Shown: positions 14,944 to 23,825, counted from the stretch's first letter. The stretch: DNA of 27,405 bases from Salinisphaera sp002433465 (GCF_040361435.1 NZ_APNL01000028.1:1-27405); one strand, 5' to 3'. Notes: generated by a model from the sequence alone, not told the origin. Program-made: numbers and translations.

Positions 14944-16086
14944 ATGCTCGACCGAATACGCCGTCGCGCCGCAGCGGCGCGTGACAACGCACGCGATGCC
15001 CTGACCAACGGGCGAGACTGGCTGCGCAAGGACCCTGACCTCTACCAGGCAGAGCGCACGCCCTATCGCGTCATTCATCGACTGGGACTGATGGCGGTCC
15101 GCTACTACCCGCCGCTTGAGGACGACGCAATCCCGGTGGGCGACGGCGTCGAGCCGGTTGCCGGGCACGAGCACGCCATACCGGTCGTGCTCGTGCCGCC
15201 GCTGGCAGCCAGCACGCTCATCTTCGATCTGTTGCCGCAGCGCAGCCTGGTGCGCTATCTGCGGGCGCGCGGCTTTGCCGTCTACCTCATCGACTGGGGC
15301 GAGCCGGGCCGCGACGATGCCCATCTGGGCGTACGCGACTATGCCCTGCGCCTGCTGCCCGATGCACTCACCGCGGTTCGCGGGCATAGCGGCAGCCCCG
15401 ATGTGTCGCTGCTTGCCTACTGCATGGGCGGCCTGTTCACCCTCATTTATGCCGGCACCGGCTGCGACCACGGCATTCGCAATATCGTGACCATCGCCAG
15501 CCCCGTCGACATGCACGATGCCACGCTGGCCGCACGTACGCTGCGCGCGCTCAACCATCCGGCACGCCTGATTCGTCGCCATACCCGCTGGCGCGTCCAC
15601 CAGATCGATCCGCGATTGATGCATGTGCCGGGCTGGCTCAACGGCATGGCGTTCAAGCTCACCAACCCCATCGGCAGCCTGACTACCTATCTGACGCTGC
15701 TACGCGGGCTGGGCGATCGCGACTTCGTGGCCACCCATGCCACCTTCGGCCGCTGGATGGGCGATATGCTCGACTACCCCGGCACGCTGGTTCAGGATTT
15801 TCTGGTCACGCTCTGGATCGACAACGCCCTGGCCAGCGGCACCGTACGCCTGGGCGAGGTCGAATCCGACCTGGCGCGCATCGACTGCCCGCTGCTCGCC
15901 ATCGCTGGCGAATCCGACCAACTGGTCGGCGTGGCGAGCGTGCGCCGCATCATGGCCCTGGTCACCAGCGAAGACCGCCGCTTCGAACTGGCCCCGGGCG
16001 GCCACGCCGGGGTGTTCGCCGGCAGCGAGGCGCCGACCCATACCTGGCGTATCGCCGCCGACTGGCTTGCCGTGCGTTCGGACTAG
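14944..16086 (+). CDS. PhaC-like alpha/beta hydrolase
   Basis: The 380-residue product has the polyhydroxyalkanoate-synthase-like segment 'FAVYLIDWGEPGRDD' (111-125) and a nucleophile elbow 'AYCMGG' with Cys160 in place of the lipase Ser. Asp325 in 'AGESDQLV' and His354 in 'PGGHAG' complete the triad. Length and Cys nucleophile match class III PHA synthase catalytic subunits (about 355-360 residues). No PhaE subunit, phasin, phaA or phaB is nearby, so a true polymerase role is uncertain; a PhaC-related thioesterase or acyltransferase is the alternative. Its TAG stop overlaps the TAG of the convergent transporter gene. Confidence 0.75.
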   Translation: MLDRIRRRAAAARDNARDALTNGRDWLRKDPDLYQAERTPYRVIHRLGLMAVRYYPPLEDDAIPVGDGVEPVAGHEHAIPVVLVPPLAASTLIFDLLPQRSLVRYLRARGFAVYLIDWGEPGRDDAHLGVRDYALRLLPDALTAVRGHSGSPDVSLLAYCMGGLFTLIYAGTGCDHGIRNIVTIASPVDMHDATLAARTLRALNHPARLIRRHTRWRVHQIDPRLMHVPGWLNGMAFKLTNPIGSLTTYLTLLRGLGDRDFVATHATFGRWMGDMLDYPGTLVQDFLVTLWIDNALASGTVRLGEVESDLARIDCPLLAIAGESDQLVGVASVRRIMALVTSEDRRFELAPGGHAGVFAGSEAPTHTWRIAADWLAVRSD

Positions 16087-17033
16087 ATACCATCTGACGC
16101 GTCGTGCCCGGCACGACGCGTGGAACGCGAACAGGCAGCCGCGAACAGCGCACCGCTGACGTTGTGCCACACCGAGAACACCGCCCCGGGCAACGCCGCA
16201 GCAGCCGAGAAATACTGCTGGGCGAGCGCGACCGCCAGCCCCGAATTCTGCATGCCGACCTCGATGGCAAGCGTACGGGCAATACGCCGGTCGCCGGTCA
16301 GCAGCCGGGCACAGCCATAGCCGGCCGCCAGGCCGATGAGGTTATGCAATACCACCGCAGCCAGCACCACCAGCCCCATGCGTGCGATGGAGTCGGCGTT
16401 GAGGGCAACGATGATCGCGATCACCACGGCAATCGCGATGGACGAGCCGAGCGCACACCAGCCGTCGCGCGAGCGCCAGCGGTCGCCGATCCATAGATTG
16501 AGCACCATGCCGGCCACCACCGGCACGATCACGATTTCGGCGATGCTGATCAGCATCGAGGCCACCGGCACCCCCAGCTGCGCGTCGGCATAGAGCCAGG
16601 TGAGCAAGGGCGTGGCCACGACCGAGACCAGGGTGGCGGTACTGGTGAGCGTGATCGACAGCGCCACGTCGCCGCCGGCCAGAAAACAGATGACGTTCGA
16701 GGCGGTGCCACCCGCCACGCTCCCGACGAGTATCAGGCCCAGCGCTAAAGGCGCATCGAGGCCCAGCACATTCGCGATGGCCCATGCCGCCAGCGGCATG
16801 AGCCCGAACTGCAGCACTACACCGAGCAACACCACCGGCCAGCGCGTGATCGCGCGCGAAAAATCGGCCGGCGTCAGGGTCAGCCCCATGCCGAACATGA
16901 TGACGACCAGCAGCGGCACGATCGCCGGTTTGCCGGCCACGAACGCCGAGGGCGCCAGGTAAGCCATGACCGCGAGCACGCCGGCGACCAGCGGAAACAC
17001 GGCCGCGATACGGGCAGGCGACGGGGCCGTCAC
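16083..17033 (-). CDS. Bile acid:sodium symporter (BASS) family transporter
   Basis: The 316-residue product has about ten membrane helices and the BASS-family signatures 'GSVAGGTASNVICFLAGGDVA' (about 104-124) and 'EVGMQNSGLAVALA', where helices unwind to form the sodium and substrate sites. Bacterial members move organic anions such as pantoate, keto acids or sulfonates with sodium; the substrate here is not deducible. The start is GTG (17033-17031), overlapping the maf stop as GTGA. It is the last gene of the patatin-maf-BASS transcript and meets the convergent hydrolase gene at a shared CTAG. Confidence 0.88.
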   Translation of the reverse strand: MTAPSPARIAAVFPLVAGVLAVMAYLAPSAFVAGKPAIVPLLVVIMFGMGLTLTPADFSRAITRWPVVLLGVVLQFGLMPLAAWAIANVLGLDAPLALGLILVGSVAGGTASNVICFLAGGDVALSITLTSTATLVSVVATPLLTWLYADAQLGVPVASMLISIAEIVIVPVVAGMVLNLWIGDRWRSRDGWCALGSSIAIAVVIAIIVALNADSIARMGLVVLAAVVLHNLIGLAAGYGCARLLTGDRRIARTLAIEVGMQNSGLAVALAQQYFSAAAALPGAVFSVWHNVSGALFAAACSRSTRRAGHDASDGI

Positions 17034-17614
17034 GCCATGGCTCCAAGCAAATCGAAGCCGGCCTCGTCGAGCAGGGCCGCAGTCTCAAACAGGGGCAGGC
17101 CCATCACGCTGGAATAGCTGCCGTCGAGCCGGGCGATGAAGATCGCACCGCGGCCCTGAATCGCATAACCGCCGGCCTTGCCCATGGGTTCGCCGCTGGC
17201 GATATAGGCCGCGCGCTCGGCGGCCGTGGTTTCGCGCATCGTGACGGTGCTCGTGGAAATACGCGAAACACAGCGCCCACCAACGCAGAGTGCGACGCCG
17301 CTGACCACCCGATGCGTGGTGCCGGCCAGCGACGCCAGCATCCACTCGGCGTCGGCGGCGTCGGCCGGCTTGCCATACAGCCGATCGCCGAGGGCAACGA
17401 CGGTATCCGAGCCGAGCACGGCGTCTTCGCCATAGCGCTCGGCCAGCGCCTGCGCTTTGCCGCGGGCCAGACGTTCGGCCAGGGCTTCGGCGCTTTCGCC
17501 CGGCTGCGGCGTTTCGTCGATATCGGCGGCGATCGCCGTATGCGCGACGCCGAGCTGGTCGAGCAGCTTGGCGCGCTGGGGCGAGGCCGAGGCCAGAATC
17601 AATCGTCGGGTCAT
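17030..17614 (-). CDS. maf: Maf-family nucleoside triphosphate pyrophosphatase
   Basis: The 194-residue product has the Maf features 'LILASASPQRAKLLDQLG' at the N-terminus, 'ADIDET', 'LGSDTVVALGDRLYGKP' and 'GKAGGYAIQGRGAIFIARLDGSYSSVMGLP'. Maf proteins hydrolyse dTTP/UTP or modified nucleotides to monophosphates in the cytoplasm. The 'YAIQGRGA' segment and overall form point to the YhdE-type (dTTP/UTP) branch. The ATG overlaps the patatin-like gene's TGA (ATGA) and its own TGA overlaps the transporter's GTG, so all three are coupled. Confidence 0.93.
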   Translation of the reverse strand: MTRRLILASASPQRAKLLDQLGVAHTAIAADIDETPQPGESAEALAERLARGKAQALAERYGEDAVLGSDTVVALGDRLYGKPADAADAEWMLASLAGTTHRVVSGVALCVGGRCVSRISTSTVTMRETTAAERAAYIASGEPMGKAGGYAIQGRGAIFIARLDGSYSSVMGLPLFETAALLDEAGFDLLGAMA

Positions 17615-18693
17615 AACGGTTTCACATAGCGGGCCGGTTCGTCGCTGGCCGCGAACTCGATGAAAGCATCGCGCATCAGCCGGCCGGCATCGATGGCCTG
17701 ATGCCAGGCCGCGAGCCGCGCATCGTCGTTTCCGGCATAGCGGTAGAAATCCTTGCGATCGGGCACCTTGCGATCAACCAGCCGATCACGCAGCGCCGGG
17801 CCGGGACCGATGAGCAGCGTGTTGGCGGCATGGCGCGGGCGCCGCCAGGGCAGGCTCTTGTCGAACCAGCCGGGCACGAGGCGTTCGTCATAGTGCGGCA
17901 TGAGCACGAGCGGGGCCGGTGCATCCGCGCCCAGCAGCGGCTGATCGATATGGTAGTCGACGATGCCGCCATCGCGATAAACCCCCGGCGGCGCGCCGGC
18001 CGGATCGACCACGCCGCGCATCACCAACGGCACGTTACCGCTGGCATAGACCGCGTCGCGCACGTTGCCCGCGTTGAGTTCGACGCTGTGGACACCGAGA
18101 TGCGTATCGGCCCAGTGCAATCCGCCCGGTGTGCGCGAAAACACCACCCGCTCGAAGAACCACCGCAGGCTGTGGCGGGAGACTGCGTTGCCCAGCGCGC
18201 CGAGGCCCGAGCCGAACATCAATGCTGCCCGTGCTTCGCTACGGGTGAGCGCGCGCGAACGCACGGTCAGTACGTGCAGGCGAAAACGCGGGTGGCCGAG
18301 TATGCCGTCGCGTACCTCATCGGTGAGAAACGTATCGAGAATCGAGCGCACGGTGGCGCTGATCTCATCGCGATCCGGCTTGGCGCTATAGAACTGGTCC
18401 AGATAAGCGTTTTCAAGCCGTGCGATCGCCGCGGCCGGGTCGTGACTGTGGCAGGCGGCCGCGAAGCGCCAGGCGCCGATCGACGACCCCACCAGATCCA
18501 CCGGCTGCGCGGCACCGTCGCGATGCAGCCAGTCGGAAAACAGATACTGATCCAGCGCCGAAAGAATGAGCCATTTCGGCCCGCCGGCCGCGCCGGCCAT
18601 GGCTCCGATCTGGCCCGGGTTCAAGCCCTGCGTTTCCAGCACGGCACGCGCGCCATGCCCGGCACGCAGGGTCAGTACGTCGTGAAAATCCAT
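17611..18693 (-). CDS. Patatin-like phospholipase family protein
   Basis: The 360-residue product shows the patatin Ser-Asp dyad. The nucleophile elbow is 'GSSIGAW' (Ser71) and the Asp motif is 'DGGIVDYH' (Asp241). A Gly-rich 'GAAGGPKW' (34-41) sits where the oxyanion loop would be. There is no signal peptide, suggesting an intracellular acyl hydrolase. Its stop overlaps the maf ATG. The natural lipid or ester substrate is unknown. Confidence 0.85.
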   Translation of the reverse strand: MDFHDVLTLRAGHGARAVLETQGLNPGQIGAMAGAAGGPKWLILSALDQYLFSDWLHRDGAAQPVDLVGSSIGAWRFAAACHSHDPAAAIARLENAYLDQFYSAKPDRDEISATVRSILDTFLTDEVRDGILGHPRFRLHVLTVRSRALTRSEARAALMFGSGLGALGNAVSRHSLRWFFERVVFSRTPGGLHWADTHLGVHSVELNAGNVRDAVYASGNVPLVMRGVVDPAGAPPGVYRDGGIVDYHIDQPLLGADAPAPLVLMPHYDERLVPGWFDKSLPWRRPRHAANTLLIGPGPALRDRLVDRKVPDRKDFYRYAGNDDARLAAWHQAIDAGRLMRDAFIEFAASDEPARYVKPL

Positions 18694-18727
18694 CGGTCTT
18701 GTCTGGCGGTCGGTCGCCGCATTCTAA

Positions 18728-18756
18728 CGGTCACCGGCGCTGTGCGCCGATGACCG
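18728..18756 (-). terminator. Hairpin terminator after pyruvate kinase
   Basis: A 13-base stem (18728-18740 with 18744-18756, one G-T pair) closes a three-base loop just beyond the pyruvate kinase stop. On the minus strand it is followed by TTAGAAT, only a weak T tail, so termination may be partial or Rho-assisted. It isolates pyk from the patatin gene downstream. Confidence 0.65.
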
Positions 18757-18768
18757 CGCGACCTGCGG

Positions 18769-20190
18769 TCAATCAACCGTGATGATCTTCATGGCGTTGG
18801 TGCCACCCGGCCCGGTGAAATCCCCCTTGGTGACCAGCACCCGGTCGCCACTTTCCAGATCGCCGCGCGTGCGCAGACAGGCCACGGCTTCATCCACCGG
18901 CACCACGCCGTTGAGCTCGGAGGGCAAAAATGCCACCGGAAACACGTTTCGACACAGGGCCAGATAACGCTCCGATGCCGGATACTGGGTCAGCGCAAAA
19001 ATGGGGATATGCGTGTCCTGGCGCGACATCAGCAGGGCGGTCGTACCGGACTCGGTGAGCGCGATGATGGCATCGGCATGCATATGCCGCGCGGTATACA
19101 TCGTGGCCATGGCAATGGCCTCGTCGGTACGCTGAAAATGCGCGGCCAGCCCGCTGGCCGGACGGTCGGCGGTGGCTTCGCGCTCTGCGCCGATACAGAT
19201 TTTGGCCATCGCGGCCACCGTCTGGACCGGGTAGCGACCGACCGCGGTTTCTGCCGACAGCATGACGGCATCGGTGCCGTCGAGCGTGGCATTGGCCACA
19301 TCCAGAACTTCGGCACGGGTGGGAATCGGGTTCTCGATCATCGATTCCATCATCTGGGTGGCGGTAATGACCAGTCGGTTCATTTCCCGCGCGGTCGCGA
19401 TGATGCGCTTTTGTACGCCGGGCAGCTCGGGGTCGCCGATCTCCACCCCCAGATCACCGCGTGCGACCATCACCGCGTCGCTGGCCTGAATGATCTCGTC
19501 GAGTGCCGCAATCGCTTCCGCGCGCTCGATCTTGGCGCATAGGCGCGCTTTGCCGCCTGCGGCTTCCAGGCGTTCGCGCGCCTCGTGCAGATCGGCCGCG
19601 CTGCGCACGAAGGACACGGCGAGATAGTCGACGTCCAGCTCGGCGGCGACGCGAATATCGTCGAAGTCCTTCTCCGTGAGTCCGCCCGCCGACAGCCCGC
19701 CGCCGCGCAGATTCACGCCCTTGCGCCCGGAGAGTTTGCCGCCGACCTCGACGGTGCACTGAATACGGTGATCGTCGACCGCGTCCACCGCTAGTGAAAT
19801 CGCGCCGTCGTTGATCAACAGCTGGCTGCCGGCCTTGACGTCGGCCAGCAGCGGTTCGTAATGAATGGCCACCGCATCATGCGTGCCTGCATCCGAGGCC
19901 ATGCGCGTGTCCAGGGTGAATGCCTGGCCGGTTTCCAGCTCCACCGCGCCCTCCGCGAAGGATTCGATACGAATCTTCGGCCCCTGCAGGTCGGCGAGTA
20001 CGGCCACCGGCAGTTGCAGCTCGGCGGCGGCTTCGCGCACGCGACGCACGCGCTCACGATGATCCTCGGCCTGGCCGTGGGAGAAGTTGATCCGTACGAC
20101 GTTGACCCCCGCCGAGAGCAGCTTCGTGAGCACCTCCGGCGAATCCGACGCCGGGCCAAGGGTGGCAACAATTTTCGTTTTGCGTTTCAT
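18769..20190 (-). CDS. pyk: Pyruvate kinase
   Basis: This enzyme converts phosphoenolpyruvate and ADP to pyruvate and ATP in glycolysis. The 473-residue product has the N-terminal 'TKIVATLGPASDS', 'VVRINFSHG' with the ADP/PEP-binding Arg and Asn, the B domain (about 70-170), the catalytic 'LCAKIERAEAI' Lys, 'VMVARGDLGVE' with metal-binding residues, and 'NRLVITATQMMESMIENPIPTRAE' followed by 'DGTDAVMLSAETAVG'. A C-terminal regulatory domain follows. The length fits PykA/PykF (470-480). It is a single-gene unit with a hairpin behind it, divergent from a CynX-like transporter. Confidence 0.97.
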   Translation of the reverse strand: MKRKTKIVATLGPASDSPEVLTKLLSAGVNVVRINFSHGQAEDHRERVRRVREAAAELQLPVAVLADLQGPKIRIESFAEGAVELETGQAFTLDTRMASDAGTHDAVAIHYEPLLADVKAGSQLLINDGAISLAVDAVDDHRIQCTVEVGGKLSGRKGVNLRGGGLSAGGLTEKDFDDIRVAAELDVDYLAVSFVRSAADLHEARERLEAAGGKARLCAKIERAEAIAALDEIIQASDAVMVARGDLGVEIGDPELPGVQKRIIATAREMNRLVITATQMMESMIENPIPTRAEVLDVANATLDGTDAVMLSAETAVGRYPVQTVAAMAKICIGAEREATADRPASGLAAHFQRTDEAIAMATMYTARHMHADAIIALTESGTTALLMSRQDTHIPIFALTQYPASERYLALCRNVFPVAFLPSELNGVVPVDEAVACLRTRGDLESGDRVLVTKGDFTGPGGTNAMKIITVD

Positions 20191-20229
20191 GCGTCGAACG
20201 CTAGCACAGCACCTGTATGGACCGCATGA

Positions 20230-20258
20230 CAGCTTAGGAAAATCATGGTTTTAAGCTG
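20230..20258. promoter_or_regulatory. Inverted repeat between pyk and the divergent MFS gene
   Basis: CAGCTTA (20230-20236) and TAAGCTG (20252-20258) are perfect inverted repeats 15 bases apart, and two G-T pairs plus one A-T pair extend the stem to about 10 bases. The site lies 40 bases before the pyk ATG and about 100 bases before the MFS start, in a locally AT-rich spot, so it could be an operator for either gene. Its protein partner is unknown. Confidence 0.4.
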
Positions 20259-20355
20259 CGCACCGCAGAACGCGATCGGTGCCGCGTCGATACCCTGCTC
20301 GTACCAAACCACCACAGGCCCTAGACTCGGGCGCCCATTCACCGCCCGGCCGCCC

Positions 20356-21543
20356 ATGCTTTCGCCGATCGAACTGCTGCGCCGTATCGGCATCCTGCTG
20401 CTGCTCTGGGTCGCCGGGGTGTATATGCGCGCGCCGATTCTGATCGCCGCGCCGCTGGGCGAGCGTATTCGAAACGATCTCGTCTTCGGGCAGACCGCGC
20501 TTGGCGCGCTCACCACGTTACCGGTATTCATGCTGGGCCTGGGCGCACTGCCCGCGGCCTGGCTGATCGGGCGCTACGGGGCCCGCAATACGCTGCTCGC
20601 GGCTCTGCTGCTGACCGCGACCGCATCGATGCTGCGTGCCCTGGCACCGGATATCGCGATTCTGCTGGGGCTGACGGCCGCCATGGGCCTGGGTATCGCG
20701 GCCATGCAACCGGCCCTGCCGGCGCTGGTCGCACGCTGGTGCCCGTCGTTCGTCGCGCTCGGTGCGGCAATTTATATCAACGGCATGATGCTGGGCGAGT
20801 TCGTGGGCGCCGGCCTGACGCTGCCGGTGCTGCTGCCGGCCGTGGACGGCGACTGGCGGGCCGCCCTGTTCTGGTTCTCGCTGCCGGCCATCGTTTTGTG
20901 CCCGTTTTTGCTGGCGCCGCGCCTGCACGGTAGACGTTCGCCCGGGCGCATTCGCGGCCTGCCGTCGTACAACGATGCGCTGCTCTGGCGTTTCGGCCTG
21001 CTGCTGGGCGCGACCGCGGCTACCTTCTTCGGCCTCAACGCCTATATGGGGGCACTGCTCGAACACAAGGGCCAGGGCGATCATCTGGCCACCATGCTGT
21101 TCGTGTTCAACCTTGCCCAGCTGGTGACCTCGCTTGCGCTGGTCCCCGCCGTTCGCCCGGTGCTGCGCATACCGCGGCTGCTGGCCATCACCTGTTGCGC
21201 GCATATCGTCGGCCTGCTTGCGCTGTTGCTCGCCGATGGGCTGGTCGTGCTCTACCCCGCCGCCGCGCTGCTAAGCCTGACCGCCGCCCTGCAACTGATC
21301 GTGCTCACGGCGTTGCCGCCCCTGCTGCGCGACGCCGACGCGGCCGGCGCGCTGGCTGCCGGGATGCTCGCGGTGGGCTATGTGCTGGGTTTCGTCGCAC
21401 CGATCGCCGCCGGGGCTGCGGCCGATGCATGGGCCTCGCCCTACGCAGTGGTAATCGTCTTTCTGGCCTTTAACACGGCGGTCCTGCCACTGGCCTGGAC
21501 AACGCGTACCGGTATCGCCGCGGCGCAACCGTCCGAGAGTTGA
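20356..21543 (+). CDS. MFS transporter, CynX/NimT-like
   Basis: The 395-residue product has about 12 membrane helices. It resembles the CynX/NimT (cyanate/2-nitroimidazole) branch of the MFS through 'LWVAGVYMRAPILIAAPLGERIRNDL' near the N-terminus and 'FVALGAAIYINGMMLGEFVGAGLTLPVLLP' in the middle. The ATG at 20356 was chosen because helix 1 follows at once and the open frame upstream (to 20245) is polar and overlaps the divergent regulatory region. No cyanase or nitroreductase gene is adjacent, so the substrate is open. Confidence 0.82.
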   Translation: MLSPIELLRRIGILLLLWVAGVYMRAPILIAAPLGERIRNDLVFGQTALGALTTLPVFMLGLGALPAAWLIGRYGARNTLLAALLLTATASMLRALAPDIAILLGLTAAMGLGIAAMQPALPALVARWCPSFVALGAAIYINGMMLGEFVGAGLTLPVLLPAVDGDWRAALFWFSLPAIVLCPFLLAPRLHGRRSPGRIRGLPSYNDALLWRFGLLLGATAATFFGLNAYMGALLEHKGQGDHLATMLFVFNLAQLVTSLALVPAVRPVLRIPRLLAITCCAHIVGLLALLLADGLVVLYPAAALLSLTAALQLIVLTALPPLLRDADAAGALAAGMLAVGYVLGFVAPIAAGAAADAWASPYAVVIVFLAFNTAVLPLAWTTRTGIAAAQPSES

Positions 21544-21627
21544 ACGCGACCGCCCCACCGGGCTGGGCGGACATCCAATAGGACGGTTCTAGACGAGATC
21601 CACATCAGCGCCTGACCGTGCCGATGC

Positions 21628-21655
21628 AAAAAAAAGCCCCGTCGAAACGGGGCTT
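21628..21655 (-). terminator. Intrinsic terminator of the chemoreceptor gene
   Basis: AAGCCCCGT (21634-21642) pairs perfectly with ACGGGGCTT (21647-21655) around a CGAA loop (TTCG on the minus strand). On the minus strand the stem is followed by a T8 tract (21635-21628). It lies 32 bases beyond the chemoreceptor stop and may also slow transcription from the convergent MFS gene. Confidence 0.92.
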
Positions 21656-21687
21656 CAAACAGGCCGCGGATGGCGTGCGGCCGACGC

Positions 21688-23406
21688 CTAGAACGTGGCC
21701 CAATCGCCGTCGTCGATATCGACATCATCCTTGACCGACGTCTGGCGCGCTGCAGGCGCGCTCGGCACCGCGGGCTTGACCGACGCGGGCGTCGGCGCGG
21801 CACTCGCGGCCGTCGCGGGCGCGGCCGTTATTGCCGTATTGACAGCGGGTACCGACGCGACGGTTTTGGCATCCCCGCTGAGCAGGAAGAACGCGACCTG
21901 ACGTTTGAGCGATTCGGCCTGTTCTTCCAGCGAGCGGCTGGCCGCAGCCGACTGTTCGACCAGCGACGCGTTCTGCTGGGTCATGCTGTCCATCTGCGAG
22001 ACCGCGAGATTGACCTGCTCGATACCACTGGACTGTTCGCTGCTGGCGGCCGCGATCTCGGCAATGATGTCGCCGACCTTGTGTACGCTTTCGACAATGC
22101 CGTCGAGCGTCTTGCCGGACAGCGCCACCTGGGCCGAGCCATCAGCCACCTTCGCCGCACTGTCCTCGACCAGCGACTTGATGTCCTTGGCCGCGGCCGC
22201 GCTGCGGCTGGCCAGATTACGGACTTCCGAGGCCACGACCGCGAAACCGCGCCCCTGCTCGCCGGCCCGGGCTGCCTCGACGGATGCGTTGAGCGCAAGC
22301 AGGTTGGTCTGGAAGGCGATATCGTCGATCAAGCCGACGATTTCACTGATCTTGCGACTCGAGGCATCGATTTCCTGCATCGCGGCCACCGCGCGGGCGA
22401 CCACTTCACCGCCTTCGCTGGCCTGGGTGCGCACACCGCGGGCAAGCTGGTCGGCCTGCGCGGCGTTATCCGCGTTCTGCTTGACCGTGGAGGTCATCTG
22501 CTCCATCGAGGCCGCGGTTTCTTCGAGATTGGCGGCCTGTTCCTGGGTACGGCTGCTGAGTTCGTCGTTGCCCGAAGCGATCTGACCCGCCCCCACGCTG
22601 ACCGATTCCGAGCCCTGGCGCACATTCGAAACGATCTCGGAGAGCTTGGCCTGCATGTTCTTCAGCCCGTCCAGCATCGAACCGAATTCGTCCTTGTACG
22701 GGTTATGCACTGCGTTGGCGAGGCGCCCCTGGGCAATGGCGTCGACCAACCCGCGTGCCTGATCCAGAGGCCGGGTGATCATGCGCGTGAGCAGCATCAT
22801 GATGCCCAGCGTAAACAGCACCACCACGATCAGCGTCGCAATGATGATGTTGCGGCTGGTGGCCTGCGTCGCCTGGCCGTTGGCATAGAATTGACCGGCG
22901 CGCGCGGTCTGATAGGCCGCCAATTCATCCATATAGCCGATCAGGGCATCGAAGCTCGGCGCGACATCGACCGCATAGAGCGCCTGCGCTTCGTAGGTCT
23001 GGCCCGTTTGCATCGGTTCGGTAATGGTCTTTAGAACCGGCGCGAATTCCGCGAACTTGGCCGCGGCCTGGTCAGCCTTTGCCTTTTCTTCAGGCCCCGT
23101 GAGCAGCGCCGGATAATAGCCGTCCCACAGCTGCTTGACCTTTGCGATGTCGGCGTCGATGGACTGCGCCAGTTCCACACCGTCGTCGTTGAACAGCAAC
23201 GCCTTCTGCACATCGGCGCGCATTTCGTTGAACGTATCGATTAGGCCGTTGACCTCGATCAGGCCTTTCATGTTCTTGGAATAGATCCGATCGGTGACCG
23301 CGGATACCTGGCCGTTGCTGTACAGCGCAAAGCCGCCCAGCGCCAACACCAGCAGGGTGATCACCCCAAAGCCCAGCCCCAGTTTCCCCTTCACACTTCT
23401 TTTCAT
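21688..23406 (-). CDS. Methyl-accepting chemotaxis protein with CheR-tether pentapeptide
   Basis: The 572-residue inner-membrane chemoreceptor has TM1 (about 11-31), a periplasmic four-helix-bundle-like sensor domain (about 32-188), TM2 (about 190-212), a HAMP segment beginning 'TRMITRPLDQ', and a cytoplasmic signalling coiled coil. The coiled coil contains the highly conserved hairpin tip 'EAARAGEQGRGFAVVASEVR'. After a Pro/Ala-rich linker the chain ends in 'DWATF', which fits the xWxxF pentapeptide (NWETF in E. coli Tsr) that tethers CheR and CheB. The ligand is unknown. It is monocistronic, with a strong terminator. The 242 bases upstream show no clear sigma-28 promoter. Confidence 0.95.
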   Translation of the reverse strand: MKRSVKGKLGLGFGVITLLVLALGGFALYSNGQVSAVTDRIYSKNMKGLIEVNGLIDTFNEMRADVQKALLFNDDGVELAQSIDADIAKVKQLWDGYYPALLTGPEEKAKADQAAAKFAEFAPVLKTITEPMQTGQTYEAQALYAVDVAPSFDALIGYMDELAAYQTARAGQFYANGQATQATSRNIIIATLIVVVLFTLGIMMLLTRMITRPLDQARGLVDAIAQGRLANAVHNPYKDEFGSMLDGLKNMQAKLSEIVSNVRQGSESVSVGAGQIASGNDELSSRTQEQAANLEETAASMEQMTSTVKQNADNAAQADQLARGVRTQASEGGEVVARAVAAMQEIDASSRKISEIVGLIDDIAFQTNLLALNASVEAARAGEQGRGFAVVASEVRNLASRSAAAAKDIKSLVEDSAAKVADGSAQVALSGKTLDGIVESVHKVGDIIAEIAAASSEQSSGIEQVNLAVSQMDSMTQQNASLVEQSAAASRSLEEQAESLKRQVAFFLLSGDAKTVASVPAVNTAITAAPATAASAAPTPASVKPAVPSAPAARQTSVKDDVDIDDGDWATF

Positions 23407-23648
23407 TGCGATTACGCCTGTAATGTGCCGTTGGTCCCGCGATACATGGCGCTACGACAGTCGTACGAAACGCCATTGTCGGAAGATGTTTTTAAATTGC
23501 AGCCACAACGGCGCTGGCGCGATTGCATACGACTTCCCAGAGCACCAGCGCGTTGACTGCTATCCCGCGGTACCTATCGGCGCTGTAGGGTCCGGCTTGA
23601 ACCGCGTACGGCCTTTCCTGTCGGCGATCGAGGAAAATACGACTATTT
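23407..23648. other. Upstream region of the chemoreceptor gene, noncoding
   Basis: This is the first part of an 831-base gene-free gap (23407-24237) between the chemoreceptor and fliA. I find no plausible open frame. A short AT-rich run near 23490-23505 could hold the chemoreceptor promoter, but it does not match sigma-28 spacing. The rest of the gap is filled by repeat copies B and C and a long palindrome near the fliA end. Confidence 0.4.
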
Positions 23649-23825
23649 GATTATTAATCCGACGCCAGGGCAGCCGACTGCGTGCGCTGTGTTAAACGCC
23701 ATCGAACGAAACGCCGGCCTCTGTCCGTTGTTTCTTTCAAGGGCTTCCAACGGCTTCACGGCCGTTGGCGTGGCGCGCGTGCTTCGCACACGCGCGTGAT
23801 CAACCCGAAACATCGTCTATATGAA
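23649..23825 (+). repeat. Structured dispersed repeat, copy B
   Basis: This copy starts with the palindrome GATTA-T-TAATC (23649-23659) and then matches copies A and C in blocks (CAGCCGACTGCGT, CGCCATCGAACGAAACGCCG, CTTCACGGCCG, GTGGCGCGCGTGCTTCGC and ATCAACCCGAA). It has two perfect hairpins: CCAACGG/CCGTTGG (23747-23753 with 23762-23768) and CGCGCGTG/CACGCGCG (23774-23781 with 23789-23796). No coding potential or ribosome-binding site is visible. The 3' boundary is soft because partial similarity continues to about 23875. Confidence 0.8.

Noticed and set aside
21670..23034. Plus-strand open frame of 454 codons opposite the chemoreceptor
   Set aside because: The minus strand encodes all chemoreceptor domains in order with a terminator. 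The plus-strand frame is a shadow rich in Arg/Gly/Asp.
23470..23510. Sigma-28 promoter for the chemoreceptor
   Set aside because: A TTTAAAAAC ... CGACAAT pair exists on the minus strand, but the gap between boxes is about 9 bases instead of 15 from TAAA, so it does not fit FliA recognition.
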